Source: Brevibacillus gelatini (GTDB lineage Bacteria > Bacillota > Bacilli > Brevibacillales > Brevibacillaceae). Taken from it: a stretch of DNA of 64,000 nt. Below, one piece after another: positions 8,614 through 18,192 of the stretch (the first letter of the stretch is position 1; each line of letters begins with the position of its first letter). The DNA lies in the NCBI RefSeq assembly GCF_003710935.1, contig NZ_RHHS01000005.1:62001-126000 (forward strand). Direction: 5' to 3'. Made by a program: the position numbers and the translations under genes. The notes beneath the pieces are model-generated. The model saw only the letters and a list, made by a program, of their open reading frames with translations, did no database searches and was not told the DNA's origin.

Positions 8614-9762
8614 TTACTGTCCCGGCTTGAACGGCTCAGGACGCTCGGAACGCAATCCAAAATGATACAGGATTGCTTCTACAATACGGCGGGAAGCCTC
8701 TCCGTCCCCATACGGATTCGCGGCGTGCGCCATTGCATCGTAGGCTGCCTGATTGGTCAGCAGCTCTTTTGCCATTGTGTATACTTGTTCTTCGTCTGTA
8801 CCCGCCAGCTTGAGCGTACCCGCTTCAATCCCCTCCGGACGCTCGGTTGTATCTCTGAGCACCAGCACAGGCACGCCAAGTGACGGCGCTTCTTCCTGAA
8901 CGCCGCCGGAATCGGTCAGGATCAGGTGAGCGCGGCGGGCGAAGTTGTGAAAATCAAGCGCGTCGAGCGGTTCGATCAGCGAAATGCGCTCGTGATCGCC
9001 CAAAATTTCCTGCGCTACTTCCTGCACGACCGGGTTGAGATGCACCGGGTAGACGACGGCGATCTCGGGATGCTCGTCCACCAGTCTTCTGACCGCACGG
9101 AAAATGCGGCGCATCGGCTCACCCAGGTTTTCGCGGCGGTGAGCGGTCATCAGCACCAGCTTGTGGTCGCCTGCGCGGTCGAGAACCGGGTGCGTGTAAT
9201 CTTCGCGCACCGTTGTTTTCAGTGCATCAATCGCTGTGTTTCCGGTAATGTAAATGTTTTCCTCCGGCTTCGCTTCCCGTCTGAGGTTGTCGGCAGACCC
9301 GTTTGTCGGAGCGAAGTGCAGGTCCGCCATCACGCCTGTCAGTTGGCGATTCATCTCTTCCGGGAACGGCGAATACTTGTCCCAGGTGCGCAAGCCCGCT
9401 TCCACGTGGCCGATTGCTACCTGGTTGTAAAAAGCGGCCAGACTCGCAACGAATGTCGTCGTCGTATCGCCATGCACCAAAACGATGTCCGGCTTTACTT
9501 CCTTGATCGCCGCATCGAGACTTTGCAAGGCGCGTGTCGTCACATCAACGAGCGTCTGGCGGTCTTTCATGATGTTCAAGTCAATGTCCGGTGTAATATC
9601 GAAAATCCCCAACACCTGATCGAGCATTTGGCGATGCTGGGCGGTCACGCAAACGACCGATTCGATTTGCCCGCTGTACTTTTTCAGTTCATGCACAAGG
9701 GGGGCCATCTTGATCGCTTCCGGACGCGTCCCGAATACCGTCATTACTTTTACTTTTTTCAT
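8614..9762 (-). CDS. mnaA: UDP-N-acetylglucosamine 2-epimerase (non-hydrolysing)
   Basis: 382 residues. It interconverts UDP-GlcNAc and UDP-ManNAc, feeding teichoic acid linkage units and ManNAc-containing secondary wall polymers. GTRPEAIKMAPLV at the N terminus, HVEAGLRT, the TAHRREN segment and TDSGGVQEEAPSLGVPVLVLRDTTERPE are characteristic of the WecB/MnaA family. It starts 18 nt after upp and so is probably cotranscribed with it, as in B. subtilis. The stop is followed closely by a strong terminator. Confidence 0.95.
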   Translation of the reverse strand: MKKVKVMTVFGTRPEAIKMAPLVHELKKYSGQIESVVCVTAQHRQMLDQVLGIFDITPDIDLNIMKDRQTLVDVTTRALQSLDAAIKEVKPDIVLVHGDTTTTFVASLAAFYNQVAIGHVEAGLRTWDKYSPFPEEMNRQLTGVMADLHFAPTNGSADNLRREAKPEENIYITGNTAIDALKTTVREDYTHPVLDRAGDHKLVLMTAHRRENLGEPMRRIFRAVRRLVDEHPEIAVVYPVHLNPVVQEVAQEILGDHERISLIEPLDALDFHNFARRAHLILTDSGGVQEEAPSLGVPVLVLRDTTERPEGIEAGTLKLAGTDEEQVYTMAKELLTNQAAYDAMAHAANPYGDGEASRRIVEAILYHFGLRSERPEPFKPGQ

Positions 9763-9780
9763 CTTGAATTCCCTCTCCGC

Positions 9781-10410
9781 CTACTTTGTGCCGTACAAGC
9801 GGTCGCCCGCATCGCCAAGGCCTGGCACAATGTATCCATGGTCATTTAAATATTCGTCAATCGCGGCTACGTAAATATCTACGTCAGGATGCTCGTCCTG
9901 TACCATTTTGATGCCTTCCGGAGCGGCAATCAGGCACATGAGCTTGAGATTTCGCGCTCCGCGTTTTTTCAGCGCAGCAATCGCCGCGACAGCAGAACCG
10001 CCAGTCGCGAGCATCGGGTCGATCACGATCAGTTCGCGCTCGGCTACGTCAGAAGGCAGCTTGACGTAGTATTCCACAGGCTGCAATGTTTCTGGGTCGC
10101 GGTACAGTCCCACGTGGCCGACTTTTGCGGCAGGGATCAGCTTGAGCAGTCCGTCGACCATGCCAAGTCCTGCACGGAGGATTGGTACGAGTCCAACTTT
10201 TTTGCCGGCAATCACGTTGGATTTACAGGTGGCTACCGGGGTTTCGATGGTGGTTTCCTCAAGCGGCATGTCGCGGGTGATTTCGTAGCCCATCAAGGTT
10301 GCCACTTCGTCCACGAGTTCGCGGAATTCTTTGGTTCCTGTATTCTTGTCACGAATAAACGTCAGTTTATGCTGAATCAGCGGGTGGTCAAACACATATA
10401 CACGGCTCAT
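9781..10410 (-). CDS. upp: Uracil phosphoribosyltransferase
   Basis: 209 residues, the standard Upp length. It makes UMP from uracil and PRPP in pyrimidine salvage. The PRPP-binding loop appears in [14 protein letters not shown], and the C-terminal [10 protein letters not shown] motif is typical. A strong terminator separates it from glyA upstream, so it likely has its own promoter in the 236-nt gap, though none stands out. Confidence 0.97.
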   Translation of the reverse strand: MSRVYVFDHPLIQHKLTFIRDKNTGTKEFRELVDEVATLMGYEITRDMPLEETTIETPVATCKSNVIAGKKVGLVPILRAGLGMVDGLLKLIPAAKVGHVGLYRDPETLQPVEYYVKLPSDVAERELIVIDPMLATGGSAVAAIAALKKRGARNLKLMCLIAAPEGIKMVQDEHPDVDIYVAAIDEYLNDHGYIVPGLGDAGDRLYGTK

Positions 10411-10582
10411 GTACGTTCCTCCGTTTCCGTATCAATGCATCTTTTCCATCATAGCGAAGGAGAGGGTTGTCGTCAATTTGCCTAATCTTCGTACTTTTTT
10501 CCTCCGCTGGCTTTTTTCTGTTTGGCTGGGTTGGGGCTGCGGGGAGGAGAAGACGGTTCCCAGGGAAGAGACTGAAAGAAAG

Positions 10583-10624
10583 TAAAAAAACAGACCCTCA
10601 TGAGGTTGCTCACGGGGTCTGTCT
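10583..10624 (-). terminator. Intrinsic terminator after glyA
   Basis: CAGACCC pairs with GGGTCTG around a 17-nt loop, followed by seven T on the minus strand, about 25 nt after the glyA stop. Confidence 0.9.
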
Positions 10625-10646
10625 GCTTGAGAAATGTTCTTGAAAA

Positions 10647-11897
10647 TTAGATCGTCAAGCCTTCGTACATCGGGAAGCGTTGGCACAGCGCTGCTACGCG
10701 TTGGCGTGCTTCGTCGTGTTTGGCTGCGTCTTCCGGGTTTTTCAAGGTCAGGGCGATGATGGCTGCTACTTCTTTCATCGCTTCTTCGTCGAAGCCGCGG
10801 CTGGTGACGGCTGGCGTACCCATGCGGATACCGCTTGTGACGAATGGGCTTTGTGTATCGTAAGGGATGGTGTTTTTGTTGGTGGTGATGTTTACTTCGT
10901 CCAACAGGTGCTCGGCTACTTTGCCAGTCAGGCCGATTTTGCTTACGTCAACCAGTACGAGGTGGTTGTCGGTTCCGCCGGAGACGAGTGTCAGTCCTTC
11001 TGCTTGCAGCGTTTCTGCAAAGACGCGGGCGTTGTTTACGATGCGTGTTGCGTAGTCTTTGAACTCTGGTTTCAGAGCTTCACCGAAGGCAACCGCTTTT
11101 GCCGCGATAACGTGCATCAACGGACCGCCTTGCACGCCTGGGAACACGGATTTGTCGATCGCTTTTGCAAACTCTTCTTTGCACAGGATCAGACCGCCGC
11201 GAGGACCGCGCAATGTTTTATGCGTAGTGGAGGTGACAAAGTGCGCATGTGGCACCGGGTTTGGATGCAGGCCAGCCGCAACCAGACCAGCGATGTGCGC
11301 CATGTCTACCATGAAGTATGCGCCTACTTCGTCCGCGATTTCACGGAATTTGGCAAAATCAATTGTGCGCGGATAAGCACTTGCACCTGCTACGATCAGC
11401 TTTGGCTTGTGCTCCAGCGCTTTTGCACGAACATCGTCGTAGTTAATCACGTGGGTGTCTTGCTCCACGCCATACTCTACGAAGTTGTACAGCGTACCGG
11501 AGAAGTTTACAGGGCTTCCGTGTGTCAGGTGGCCGCCGTGGGACAGGTTCATTCCGAGTACAGTGTCGCCCGGCTGCAAAATGGTGAAGTAAACCGCCAT
11601 GTTTGCTTGCGCGCCGGAGTGTGGCTGTACGTTCGCATGCTCGGCGCCGAAAATTTCCTTGACGCGATCGCGCGCGATGTTTTCCACGATGTCCACGTAT
11701 TCGCAACCGCCATAGTAGCGACGGCCTGGATAGCCTTCGGCGTACTTGTTGGTCAGTACCGTTCCCATTGCTTCCATAACCGCACGGCTTACGAAGTTTT
11801 CGGATGCAATCAACTCAATTTTGTCACGCTGTCTTCCCAGCTCCAGTTGAATGCCTTCCAATACTTGCGGGTCCTGTTTACGCAAAAATTCTAGCAT
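10647..11897 (-). CDS. glyA: Serine hydroxymethyltransferase
   Basis: 416 residues. A PLP enzyme converting serine and tetrahydrofolate to glycine and methylene-tetrahydrofolate. The PLP lysine lies in [14 protein letters not shown]; the [15 protein letters not shown] and [13 protein letters not shown] segments are diagnostic. It sits downstream of rpiB and ywlG in the same order as in B. subtilis and ends in a strong terminator. Confidence 0.98.
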   Translation of the reverse strand: MLEFLRKQDPQVLEGIQLELGRQRDKIELIASENFVSRAVMEAMGTVLTNKYAEGYPGRRYYGGCEYVDIVENIARDRVKEIFGAEHANVQPHSGAQANMAVYFTILQPGDTVLGMNLSHGGHLTHGSPVNFSGTLYNFVEYGVEQDTHVINYDDVRAKALEHKPKLIVAGASAYPRTIDFAKFREIADEVGAYFMVDMAHIAGLVAAGLHPNPVPHAHFVTSTTHKTLRGPRGGLILCKEEFAKAIDKSVFPGVQGGPLMHVIAAKAVAFGEALKPEFKDYATRIVNNARVFAETLQAEGLTLVSGGTDNHLVLVDVSKIGLTGKVAEHLLDEVNITTNKNTIPYDTQSPFVTSGIRMGTPAVTSRGFDEEAMKEVAAIIALTLKNPEDAAKHDEARQRVAALCQRFPMYEGLTI

Positions 11898-11940
11898 GAT
11901 TTATTTTCCTCCTCGAAAATGGGCTTGTCCCACATTCTTA

Positions 11941-12510
11941 TTAGGTACAGCTTTCATTTTGGGGTACAACTTCATAGACTGCTCGCGCGCCGCCAATCAG
12001 CTTGGGGCGTGTGCGTGCAGCGGTGACATGCGCTTCGCCCACAGTCCGCTGCGCGGGACGCACAGGCACAGCCACTTGCTTCAAGTGCATGCCAATCAGC
12101 GTGTCACCGATGTCAATGCCTGCATGGGCGCGAATCTGCTCCACCACAACCGGATCGGCAAGCTGTGTAAAAGCGTGTGCAGCCATGGAACCGCCAGCAG
12201 TCGGCACGGGAACGACCGAGACCTCTTCCAGTCCGTAGCGTTCCATCACTTCCCGCTCCAGCACGAGCGCCCTGTTCAAATGTTCGCAACATTGAAAGGC
12301 CACAGCAAAGCCGCGCTGCTCCTGCACAGTGCGAATGCCGCGATAAATGGCGGCGGCCACGTCCCGGCTGCCGGCTTTTCCAATGTGCTTGCCCAGCACT
12401 TCACTTGTGCTGCACCCGATCACCATGACCTGTCCGGCCTTGAGATTGGCAAGCCCGGCGACTTCCTCCACCAGTTGACGAACCTCTTGTTCGATAGCGG
12501 ATAGATTCAC
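11941..12510 (-). CDS. ywlG: UPF0340 / TIGR01440 family protein YwlG
   Basis: 189 residues, matching YwlG of B. subtilis in length and position. Motifs seen are VIGCSTSEVLGKHIGKAGS and QCCEHLNRALV. The family has no established reaction. The start codon directly abuts the rpiB stop with no gap, so translation is likely coupled, and glyA follows after 43 nt. A cytosolic enzyme linked to one-carbon or sugar-phosphate metabolism is only a guess from context. Confidence 0.85.
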   Translation of the reverse strand: MNLSAIEQEVRQLVEEVAGLANLKAGQVMVIGCSTSEVLGKHIGKAGSRDVAAAIYRGIRTVQEQRGFAVAFQCCEHLNRALVLEREVMERYGLEEVSVVPVPTAGGSMAAHAFTQLADPVVVEQIRAHAGIDIGDTLIGMHLKQVAVPVRPAQRTVGEAHVTAARTRPKLIGGARAVYEVVPQNESCT

Positions 12511-12966
12511 TTACTTCACTCCCGTGTGCTTCGCTTCGATTTGCGCGATCTTTTCCACACGACGCTCGTGGCGGCCGCCCTGGAATTCTGTCTCCAGCCA
12601 AATTTTCACAATATCAAGCGCCAAACCAGGTCCAATAACCCGCTCACCCAGAGCCAACACGTTCGAGTTGTTATGCTCACGAGTAGCACGTGCAGAAAAA
12701 GTATCGTGCACAAGCGCACAGCGAATGCCAGGAACTTTGTTGGCTGCAATCGACATGCCGATGCCGGTTCCGCAAACCAGGATGCCCCGGTCGAACTCGC
12801 CTGCTGCCACTTTTTCCGCTACGGGCAAGGCGTAATCAGGGTAATCTACCGAATCCTCGCAAGAGCAACCGAAGTCTTCCGTCTGGATGTTCATGGAGGC
12901 GAGCAGAGTCTTGATTTCCTCTTTCAGCTTGTATCCCCCGTGATCTGCAGCAATCGCCACTTTCAT
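12511..12966 (-). CDS. rpiB: Ribose-5-phosphate isomerase B
   Basis: 151 residues from the ATG at 12966, which has GAGGG 8 nt upstream; an open frame reaches 13002 but lacks a good ribosome binding site and is longer than the family norm. The enzyme interconverts ribose 5-phosphate and ribulose 5-phosphate in the pentose phosphate pathway. AADHGG at the N terminus, SVDYPDY, GTGIGMSIAANK and the ARTREHNNSNVL segment are RpiB/LacAB signatures. A LacA/B role is unlikely because no other lac or galactose gene is nearby. Confidence 0.93.
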   Translation of the reverse strand: MKVAIAADHGGYKLKEEIKTLLASMNIQTEDFGCSCEDSVDYPDYALPVAEKVAAGEFDRGILVCGTGIGMSIAANKVPGIRCALVHDTFSARATREHNNSNVLALGERVIGPGLALDIVKIWLETEFQGGRHERRVEKIAQIEAKHTGVK

Positions 12967-13118
12967 TCTGCCATCCCTCGCTTGTTTCATGATCTCACTC
13001 ATTATACATCAAAAAGCTGGAGGTAAAAAGTGAACATTTTGTTTGATTGATTAAAAAACGTTCGTACTCTCATGCGAAACAAGGTCCTGGCTACCAACCA
13101 GCACCTCCTTTTGTTCCG

Positions 13119-13577
13119 TTATTTACGAAAACGCGCTTCCATCAACCGCTCCAAAAGCCTGTCCAGCGACTCCTCGATTTCCTCGGCGCAACGACGGTAA
13201 TCCTCCAGCGCTCCACCGAAAGGATCAGCAATATCCTGCAAGCCCTCCACTCCGGCAAACTCCTGCAGCGTATGCACCTTGTCAGCAGCCGCCGGAAAAA
13301 AGCTCAGGATGGCGTGCTTGTGATTGTTCGTCATCGTCAAAATGAGGTCAGCCCACTCGATCAGCTCTTCATTCAGCTGGCTCGACTCATGTGCATGCTC
13401 AATGCCCCGCTCCGCCAGCACCGCCTGGGCGTGCGCGGAAGCAGGCTGTCCTGCATATGCCGCCACTCCGGCCGAACGCACTTCAAATTCCTGTCCGGCT
13501 GTCTTGGCGCGAAACATCGCCTCCGCCATCGGACTGCGGCAAGTATTTCCCGTGCAGACGAATAAAATCCGTTTCAA
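13119..13577 (-). CDS. ywlE: Low-molecular-weight phosphatase, probable protein-arginine phosphatase YwlE
   Basis: 152 residues with the LMW phosphatase P-loop CTGNTCRSP starting at Cys8. In B. subtilis YwlE a threonine in this loop confers phosphoarginine specificity, in place of the isoleucine of tyrosine phosphatases; here Thr12 is in that position. The general-acid aspartate fits the later DPFGG. The partner kinase McsB and the Clp system are not in the window. It lies between mntP and rpiB, the same place as ywlE in B. subtilis. The 150-nt gap downstream has a weak imperfect hairpin near 13082-13112. Confidence 0.88.
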   Translation of the reverse strand: MKRILFVCTGNTCRSPMAEAMFRAKTAGQEFEVRSAGVAAYAGQPASAHAQAVLAERGIEHAHESSQLNEELIEWADLILTMTNNHKHAILSFFPAAADKVHTLQEFAGVEGLQDIADPFGGALEDYRRCAEEIEESLDRLLERLMEARFRK

Positions 13578-13604
13578 TGATCGCCCCTCCTTTCTGTCAG
13601 CCTG

Positions 13605-14165
13605 CTAGATGACAAATTTCAGACCGAAGCAAAACAAAATAAGTCCCCCTACTAATTCGCTGTAATCGCCCAACCATCCTCCCACACTTCTGCCAAGCAA
13701 AAGTCCGAAATAGGACATGGCCGCCCCCATGACGCCGAACAGGGAGATGGCGAGAATTTTGTTTACTTCAATCAGACCAAACGAAAAACCGACTGTCAAC
13801 GCGTCAAGACTGACGCTGAAGGCAAACAGCCATAGCCCGATTCCTTTTGTTTTCAGGACGCTTTTTTGGTCGCCGTGAAACAGTCCATTCCACAGCATAT
13901 GCAAACCGATCAAGATCAGCACTCCGCCGCCGATGAAAACGGCAATGTCGCCCACCAAGTCAGACAAATAAGCGCCGACAGCAATCCCGACGACAGGCAT
14001 CATAATATGAAAAAGTCCGATGGTAATGCTCACTTTGACAATTTCCCGCAAACGTATGCCGACCATGCCTACGCCGATCCCCAGCGAAAACGCATCCATG
14101 CTCAAAGCAAAGGCGATGATGAGCAGCGTCAAAAATTGCCCCCAATGAAACAACACCTGGTCCAA
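13605..14165 (-). CDS. mntP: Manganese efflux pump MntP
   Basis: About 186 residues with six predicted hydrophobic segments. The conserved MntP repeats are visible: ALSMDAFSLGIG in the first half and SVSLDALTVGFSFG in the second, carrying the membrane aspartates. It exports Mn2+. The start is uncertain: I use a TTG at 14165 just after GGGGGGAGG; a GTG at 14156 or 14189 is possible. Only about 55 nt separate it from ywlC, so it is probably cotranscribed, and there is no room for the yybP-ykoY manganese riboswitch found before many mntP genes. Confidence 0.88.
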   Translation of the reverse strand: MDQVLFHWGQFLTLLIIAFALSMDAFSLGIGVGMVGIRLREIVKVSITIGLFHIMMPVVGIAVGAYLSDLVGDIAVFIGGGVLILIGLHMLWNGLFHGDQKSVLKTKGIGLWLFAFSVSLDALTVGFSFGLIEVNKILAISLFGVMGAAMSYFGLLLGRSVGGWLGDYSELVGGLILFCFGLKFVI

Positions 14166-14220
14166 GCGGCCTCCCCCCTGTCTCTTCACCTTATGCGGAC
14201 AAGGGGGAGTTTAGACTGTT

Positions 14221-15300
14221 TTAGACGGACAGGATGCGACCGCCCGCCGCTTTCTCCAGCCGGTTCATGACGGCCATACCCAGGCCATCGCGGCTGAAAG
14301 TTTCACCTACAATAAACTGAACGTGTTGATTGTCAAACTCGCGCAATACAGCATAAAGCTGCTGGGCGACTTTTTCCAGATCGTGCCGGGAGCCAACAGA
14401 CAAGACGACGTCGGCCGCCGCCTGTTCCCGCCAGTATCGAGCCGACTCTTCCGTCGCCAGCACTCCGGTTTTTTGCCCATGCTGTTTTGCTTCAGCGAGC
14501 AGCTCCGCCATTTTCGCGCGGACCTGTGCTTCGTCGCCTGTCACCAGCCACATTTCCCCCTCCGGGGCGTAATGCGTATATTTCATCCCGGGCGCACGCG
14601 GCGTCTCTACCGCGCCCACCTGAAAAGAAGGATCGAGCTCGACCGGACCGATCACAAGCTCCATCTGCTCCCGGGTAATGCCTCCGGGCCGCAGGATGAC
14701 AGGCGGATCGACCGTCACGTCAATGACCGTCGACTCGACACCGACTCCGGTAGCTCCGCCATCCACAATCCCCGCTACCCGTCCGTCCAGATCGGCAAAC
14801 ACGTGCGCAGCCGTAGTCGGACTCGGACGGCCGGAACGGTTCGCGCTTGGAGCTGCAATCGGCACGCCTGCTTCCTGGATCAGGGCGAGCGCAATCGGAT
14901 GGTCCGGCATGCGCACCCCGACTGAATCCAGCCCTGCCGTTACCAGCGATGCGACCTGATCGTTTTTCGGCAGGATGATCGTCAACGGCCCCGGCCAAAA
15001 TGCGTTCATCAGCTTCCGGCCTTTTTCCGGAACGGAACCTGCGACTGTGGACAATTGCGCAAGCTCTCCGATATGCACAATCAGCGGATTGTCGCTCGGT
15101 CTGCCTTTTGCTGCAAATATTTTCTCCACTGCGGGATCAGACAATGCATTCGCGCCCAGGCCGTACACCGTTTCCGTTGGAAAAGCGACAGCTTCCCCCG
15201 CGCGCAGCAAACGGGCTGCATCCACAATCTGTGTACAACTGCGGATGTTTTCCACATCGTTATCCACAGACCAGACTTTCGTCACCAAATTGGTTTCCAT
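14221..15300 (-). CDS. ywlC: L-threonylcarbamoyladenylate synthase (Sua5/YwlC)
   Basis: 359 residues. It makes threonylcarbamoyl-AMP, the intermediate for t6A37 in tRNAs reading ANN codons. The YrdC domain fills residues about 25-215 with PTETVYGLGANA, KGRPSDNPLIVH and SANRSGRPSPT; a C-terminal Sua5 domain follows a linker carrying KYTHYAPEG. This two-domain form is the normal Bacillales type. GAAAGGA lies upstream of the ATG at 15300. It heads the likely ywlC-mntP-ywlE unit. Confidence 0.95.
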   Translation of the reverse strand: METNLVTKVWSVDNDVENIRSCTQIVDAARLLRAGEAVAFPTETVYGLGANALSDPAVEKIFAAKGRPSDNPLIVHIGELAQLSTVAGSVPEKGRKLMNAFWPGPLTIILPKNDQVASLVTAGLDSVGVRMPDHPIALALIQEAGVPIAAPSANRSGRPSPTTAAHVFADLDGRVAGIVDGGATGVGVESTVIDVTVDPPVILRPGGITREQMELVIGPVELDPSFQVGAVETPRAPGMKYTHYAPEGEMWLVTGDEAQVRAKMAELLAEAKQHGQKTGVLATEESARYWREQAAADVVLSVGSRHDLEKVAQQLYAVLREFDNQHVQFIVGETFSRDGLGMAVMNRLEKAAGGRILSV

Positions 15301-15512
15301 CTTAATAAAATCCTTTCTTTATCTCGTTTCTATGTCATAAGTGCCTTTAGTATAGATGTGCATCCAGAAGTTTTCAACAGGCTGTGGGTAACTTGTGAAT
15401 AACTTTCAGAAAAGTCTTTGTTACCAATTCTTAACCTCATCCGTCAGAACGGTGTAGTAGAATAAGTCCATGCAAGCGAGATACATCTTCTCTTGGATCG
15501 AAAGGATCGTGA

Positions 15513-16310
15513 ATGAACATGACATTGTTGAAATCCGTTACTTCCAGCCTGCTCGGCACAGCCGTATTGCTGACCGCCGCTACTGCCCCCGTCCTGGCAG
15601 CTTCTCCTACTGCGGCCAAGCCTGTGCCTGCCGTACAAGCACAAAAGCCGCAAGCAACCGGAGTGGTGTTCACCCCAAAAGTGATGTCCGTCAGCACAAA
15701 AGAGTTCGAGGGCAAAGTGACGATCCCGGTCATTAGCGGATTGAAGGATAAAGCGTTTGAAGCCAAACTGAACGCCGATCTGCTGAAAGAAGCACAAACA
15801 GGTCTTGCCGAAGGCCAAAAAGCAGGCAAGCAGGATGCAGCAGAAGCAAAAAAATACGGCTGGGAGCCGCGCCCGCACGCACTCGATATTTCCTATGAAG
15901 TACACCAGGCAGGCAAGCTCGTGTCTTTCTCCATCCAGACATACGTCTATACTGGCGGAGCGCATGGCATGACCAACGTCACCTACTATACGATCGACAA
16001 CCAGGACAAAGCAAAAAGGCTCAAGCTCGCCGACCTGTTCCAGTCCGGCTACGACTACCGCAGCATTATCAACCAGCTCATCCGCCAGCAAATCAAGGAA
16101 CGAACCGCAGCGGACGGCTACAATCCGTACAGCTTTGAGAGCATTACAGACGACCAGGGCTTCTCGTTTGAAAACGGCAATCTCGTCATTCATTTCGGAC
16201 AGTACGAAATTGCTCCGTATGCGGCAGGAATGCCTTCCTTCACCATCCCTGCCCATCGCTTCCACAGCCTGCTGAAGCCGGAGATTCTCGCTGCCCTGAC
16301 TCAAAAATAA
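15513..16310 (+). CDS. Secreted DUF3298/DUF4163-type protein
   Basis: 265 residues with a signal peptide (hydrophobic core LLGTAVLLTAATAPVLA, cleavage near residue 30). The mature part shows the PdaC/RsiV-like arrangement: a DUF4163-like region with FSIQTYVYTGGAHGM (about 140-155), then DUF3298 with LKLADLF and a C-terminal IHFGQYEIAPYAAGMPSFTIP. In characterised relatives these domains occur in the anti-sigma factor RsiV, which binds lysozyme, and in peptidoglycan deacetylase PdaC; here neither a catalytic domain nor a membrane anchor is present. Free-standing extracytoplasmic, possibly wall- or lysozyme-binding, is inference. One of the few plus-strand genes, bounded by a strong terminator. 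Confidence 0.8.
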   Translation: MNMTLLKSVTSSLLGTAVLLTAATAPVLAASPTAAKPVPAVQAQKPQATGVVFTPKVMSVSTKEFEGKVTIPVISGLKDKAFEAKLNADLLKEAQTGLAEGQKAGKQDAAEAKKYGWEPRPHALDISYEVHQAGKLVSFSIQTYVYTGGAHGMTNVTYYTIDNQDKAKRLKLADLFQSGYDYRSIINQLIRQQIKERTAADGYNPYSFESITDDQGFSFENGNLVIHFGQYEIAPYAAGMPSFTIPAHRFHSLLKPEILAALTQK

Positions 16311-16324
16311 GCCTTTTTCCACCC

Positions 16325-16365
16325 AAAACGACACCTGCGCCATGACAGCGGGGTGTCGTTTTTTT
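16325..16365 (+). terminator. Intrinsic terminator after the DUF3298 gene
   Basis: AAAACGACACC pairs with GGTGTCGTTTT and is followed by T residues. It lies between convergent genes and may also stop spoIIR transcripts. Confidence 0.9.
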
Positions 16366-16383
16366 GCGGATTGATGGTAAGGC

Positions 16384-17163
16384 TCAGGAGAACCAGCTTT
16401 CAAGCTTTTCCCACAGGTAGAAGCGCACCTGTACTTGCGGCGCAGGGGCTGCCTGCTCGACCACTGCCTGTTCCGCACGGGAAACACCCGCAGCCTGATC
16501 GTCACGGTTTGCAGCGTCCTCGCTTTCCAGACGGTCTTGCCGCCATTCTTTTTGCTCTGCGACTTCCTGATCGAGCTTCCATACAGCAGCGGCGGACGTC
16601 TGCTCCAGATCGGTCACTGGCTGCCTCTGCTCTGTTTGGGTCCTTGCCGCTGGTTCTGCCGCCTGTACGGCATCTCCGTTTGCCATGTCGATAAAGCAGA
16701 GCGGCGGAAACAGCACGCACCACCAGTTTTGCCCTTTTGCCTCGCCGATTTGCACCCGCAGCGCCTGGTAGTTGCCAGCCGGATACACGTAAGAACCGTA
16801 CAGCTTGGTCGGAAAAGGCACTTGCCCGTAATCGACGACGGCTTGATAGGAAAAGCCGCGTTCACGGATCGTTTTATCCACCACTTCTTGCAAAACGGGC
16901 AACTGGGACGCGACCAATTGCTCGGCTTCCTCAAACGACTTGATGTCTTCCGCCCACGTGTTCATCTGGGCGATCAGCGCATCGCGCACTTCTCGCTTGA
17001 GCCACTGATCCTGTACTGAGTCGCTGTTGGCGATAATGCGCAGGCGAATCGATTCCTGAGGGATCGGCCCGTTATCGAGTACATTGGCCGAAGTAAGCTG
17101 TCCCTCCCAGCACATCATAAGCATAAACAAGCTGAACGCGATCAGTAACATCCTTTTCATCAC
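16384..17163 (-). CDS. spoIIR: Stage II sporulation protein R
   Basis: 259 residues, the signalling protein made in the forespore and exported to trigger SpoIIGA processing of pro-sigma-E in the mother cell. An N-terminal hydrophobic segment (about residues 4-25) fits export; the core has PQESIRLRIIANSDSVQDQ, VPFPTKLYGS and NWWCVLFPPLCFID, all typical of SpoIIR. The protein is longer than the B. subtilis one because of a C-terminal Ala/Glu/Gln/Arg-rich extension from about residue 165. The start is GTG (17163) or the adjacent ATG (17160), both behind GAGGGAG. A forespore sigma-F promoter is expected but I found no convincing match. Confidence 0.92.
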   Translation of the reverse strand: MMKRMLLIAFSLFMLMMCWEGQLTSANVLDNGPIPQESIRLRIIANSDSVQDQWLKREVRDALIAQMNTWAEDIKSFEEAEQLVASQLPVLQEVVDKTIRERGFSYQAVVDYGQVPFPTKLYGSYVYPAGNYQALRVQIGEAKGQNWWCVLFPPLCFIDMANGDAVQAAEPAARTQTEQRQPVTDLEQTSAAAVWKLDQEVAEQKEWRQDRLESEDAANRDDQAAGVSRAEQAVVEQAAPAPQVQVRFYLWEKLESWFS

Positions 17164-17277
17164 AAACCGTCTCCCTCTCTACTGAGTCTTCCAAACCTTT
17201 TCTCTCTATAGCCTCAGTATGGACAAGGAGCCGGAAATCCAAACCCAAAAGCACAAACATTCATACAATTTTAGCGA

Positions 17278-17306
17278 AAAAAAGGCGAGACGCCCGGGCC
17301 GTTACC
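17278..17306 (-). terminator. Probable terminator at the end of prmC
   Basis: A GC-rich region with short complementary arms (GGCG/CGCC) directly followed by seven T on the minus strand, overlapping the prmC stop. The stem is weak and could fold in several registers. Confidence 0.5.
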
Positions 17307-18192
17307 GCCTTACGCCGATAACAACCCGCTCGATTCCCGCCAAATCCGGTACGATCCACACCTGCTCGATGACGCCGGATGCCCGCATCAAAGCTGCCAC
17401 ATCACGCGCCTGATGAATGCCTACCTCGAAAGCGACGACCGCCTGCTCCTTGAGCAGAGCTGGCAGCGCCTCGCACAGACGGCGATAGCAATCCAGCCCG
17501 TCGTCCCCGCCGTCCAATGCGAGCCGCGGCTCATGCAGACGAACCTCTTCGTCCAGCTCGTCGACATCCCGGCTCGGAATATACGGCGGATTGGAGACGA
17601 GAATATCCACCTTCTCCCCTGCTGCAAGCAACGGCTGGACCAGATCGCCTTGCAAAAAGCGCACGGCGGCGCCCAGGCGTTCCGCGTTTTCCCGCGCAAC
17701 CGCTATCGCATCCGGCGACAAATCAACCGTCGTCACCTGCCAATGCGGTTTCTCCAGGGCAAGCGTGATGCAGATCGCTCCGCTGCCCGTCCCGATGTCC
17801 GCCACGGCGAGCGCTTCGTTTTCCGGCCAAATATCCGCTGCCGCAATCAGTACCTGCTCGACGAGTATTTCCGTCTCCGGCCGGGGGATCAAGACTCCTG
17901 GCCGCACCGTGAAGGCACGCCCGAAAAACTCCTGCTCGCCAAACATGTACTGCAACGGCTCGTGCCTGCTGCGGCGCTGGCATAGCTCGTCCAGCTTCGC
18001 CAGTGTCTCGGCTAAGATCGGCTCTGCCATCGAGATCAAATAGCGCGTGCGGTCCCAGCCCAGGCAGTGGCGAATCATCAGCTCCGCCTCGAACAGCGGG
18101 TCCTTTGCCCCTTTTTCCCGCAAAAAGGAAGAAGCCCGTACCTGGGCTTCTCGAATCGTCGTGACATCAGACCAATCAAGCTGTGTGTGCAT
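17302..18192 (-). CDS. prmC: Release factor N5-glutamine methyltransferase
   Basis: 296 residues. It methylates the glutamine of the GGQ motif in RF1 and RF2. The SAM-binding [12 protein letters not shown] motif, the catalytic VSNPPYIP (NPPY) and the N-terminal helical domain with [11 protein letters not shown] are all present. It overlaps the 3' end of its substrate gene prfA by 17 nt, the usual order, so the pair is coupled. Confidence 0.96.
   Translation of the reverse strand: MHTQLDWSDVTTIREAQVRASSFLREKGAKDPLFEAELMIRHCLGWDRTRYLISMAEPILAETLAKLDELCQRRSRHEPLQYMFGEQEFFGRAFTVRPGVLIPRPETEILVEQVLIAAADIWPENEALAVADIGTGSGAICITLALEKPHWQVTTVDLSPDAIAVARENAERLGAAVRFLQGDLVQPLLAAGEKVDILVSNPPYIPSRDVDELDEEVRLHEPRLALDGGDDGLDCYRRLCEALPALLKEQAVVAFEVGIHQARDVAALMRASGVIEQVWIVPDLAGIERVVIGVRR

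Noticed and set aside
10680-11894. Plus-strand open frame of 404 codons opposite glyA
   Set aside because: Cys/Phe/Val-rich mirror of glyA with no family match and no ribosome binding site.
13082-13112. Imperfect hairpin after ywlE
   Set aside because: Stem is short with a mismatch and the T tract is poor; not strong enough to call a terminator.
14166-14220. Space upstream of mntP checked for a yybP-ykoY manganese riboswitch
   Set aside because: Only about 55 nt separate mntP from ywlC, too short for the element, and no matching helices are seen.
15250-15400. TTATCCACA and GTGGGTAAC-like DnaA box matches
   Set aside because: Only one good box, and it is inside the ywlC coding sequence; no cluster, AT-rich unwinding region or dnaA/dnaN gene, so not an origin.
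15444-16505. Minus-strand open frame of 353 codons opposite the DUF3298 gene
   Set aside because: It crosses a clear plus-strand terminator and the end of spoIIR; the plus-strand product has a signal peptide and known domains.
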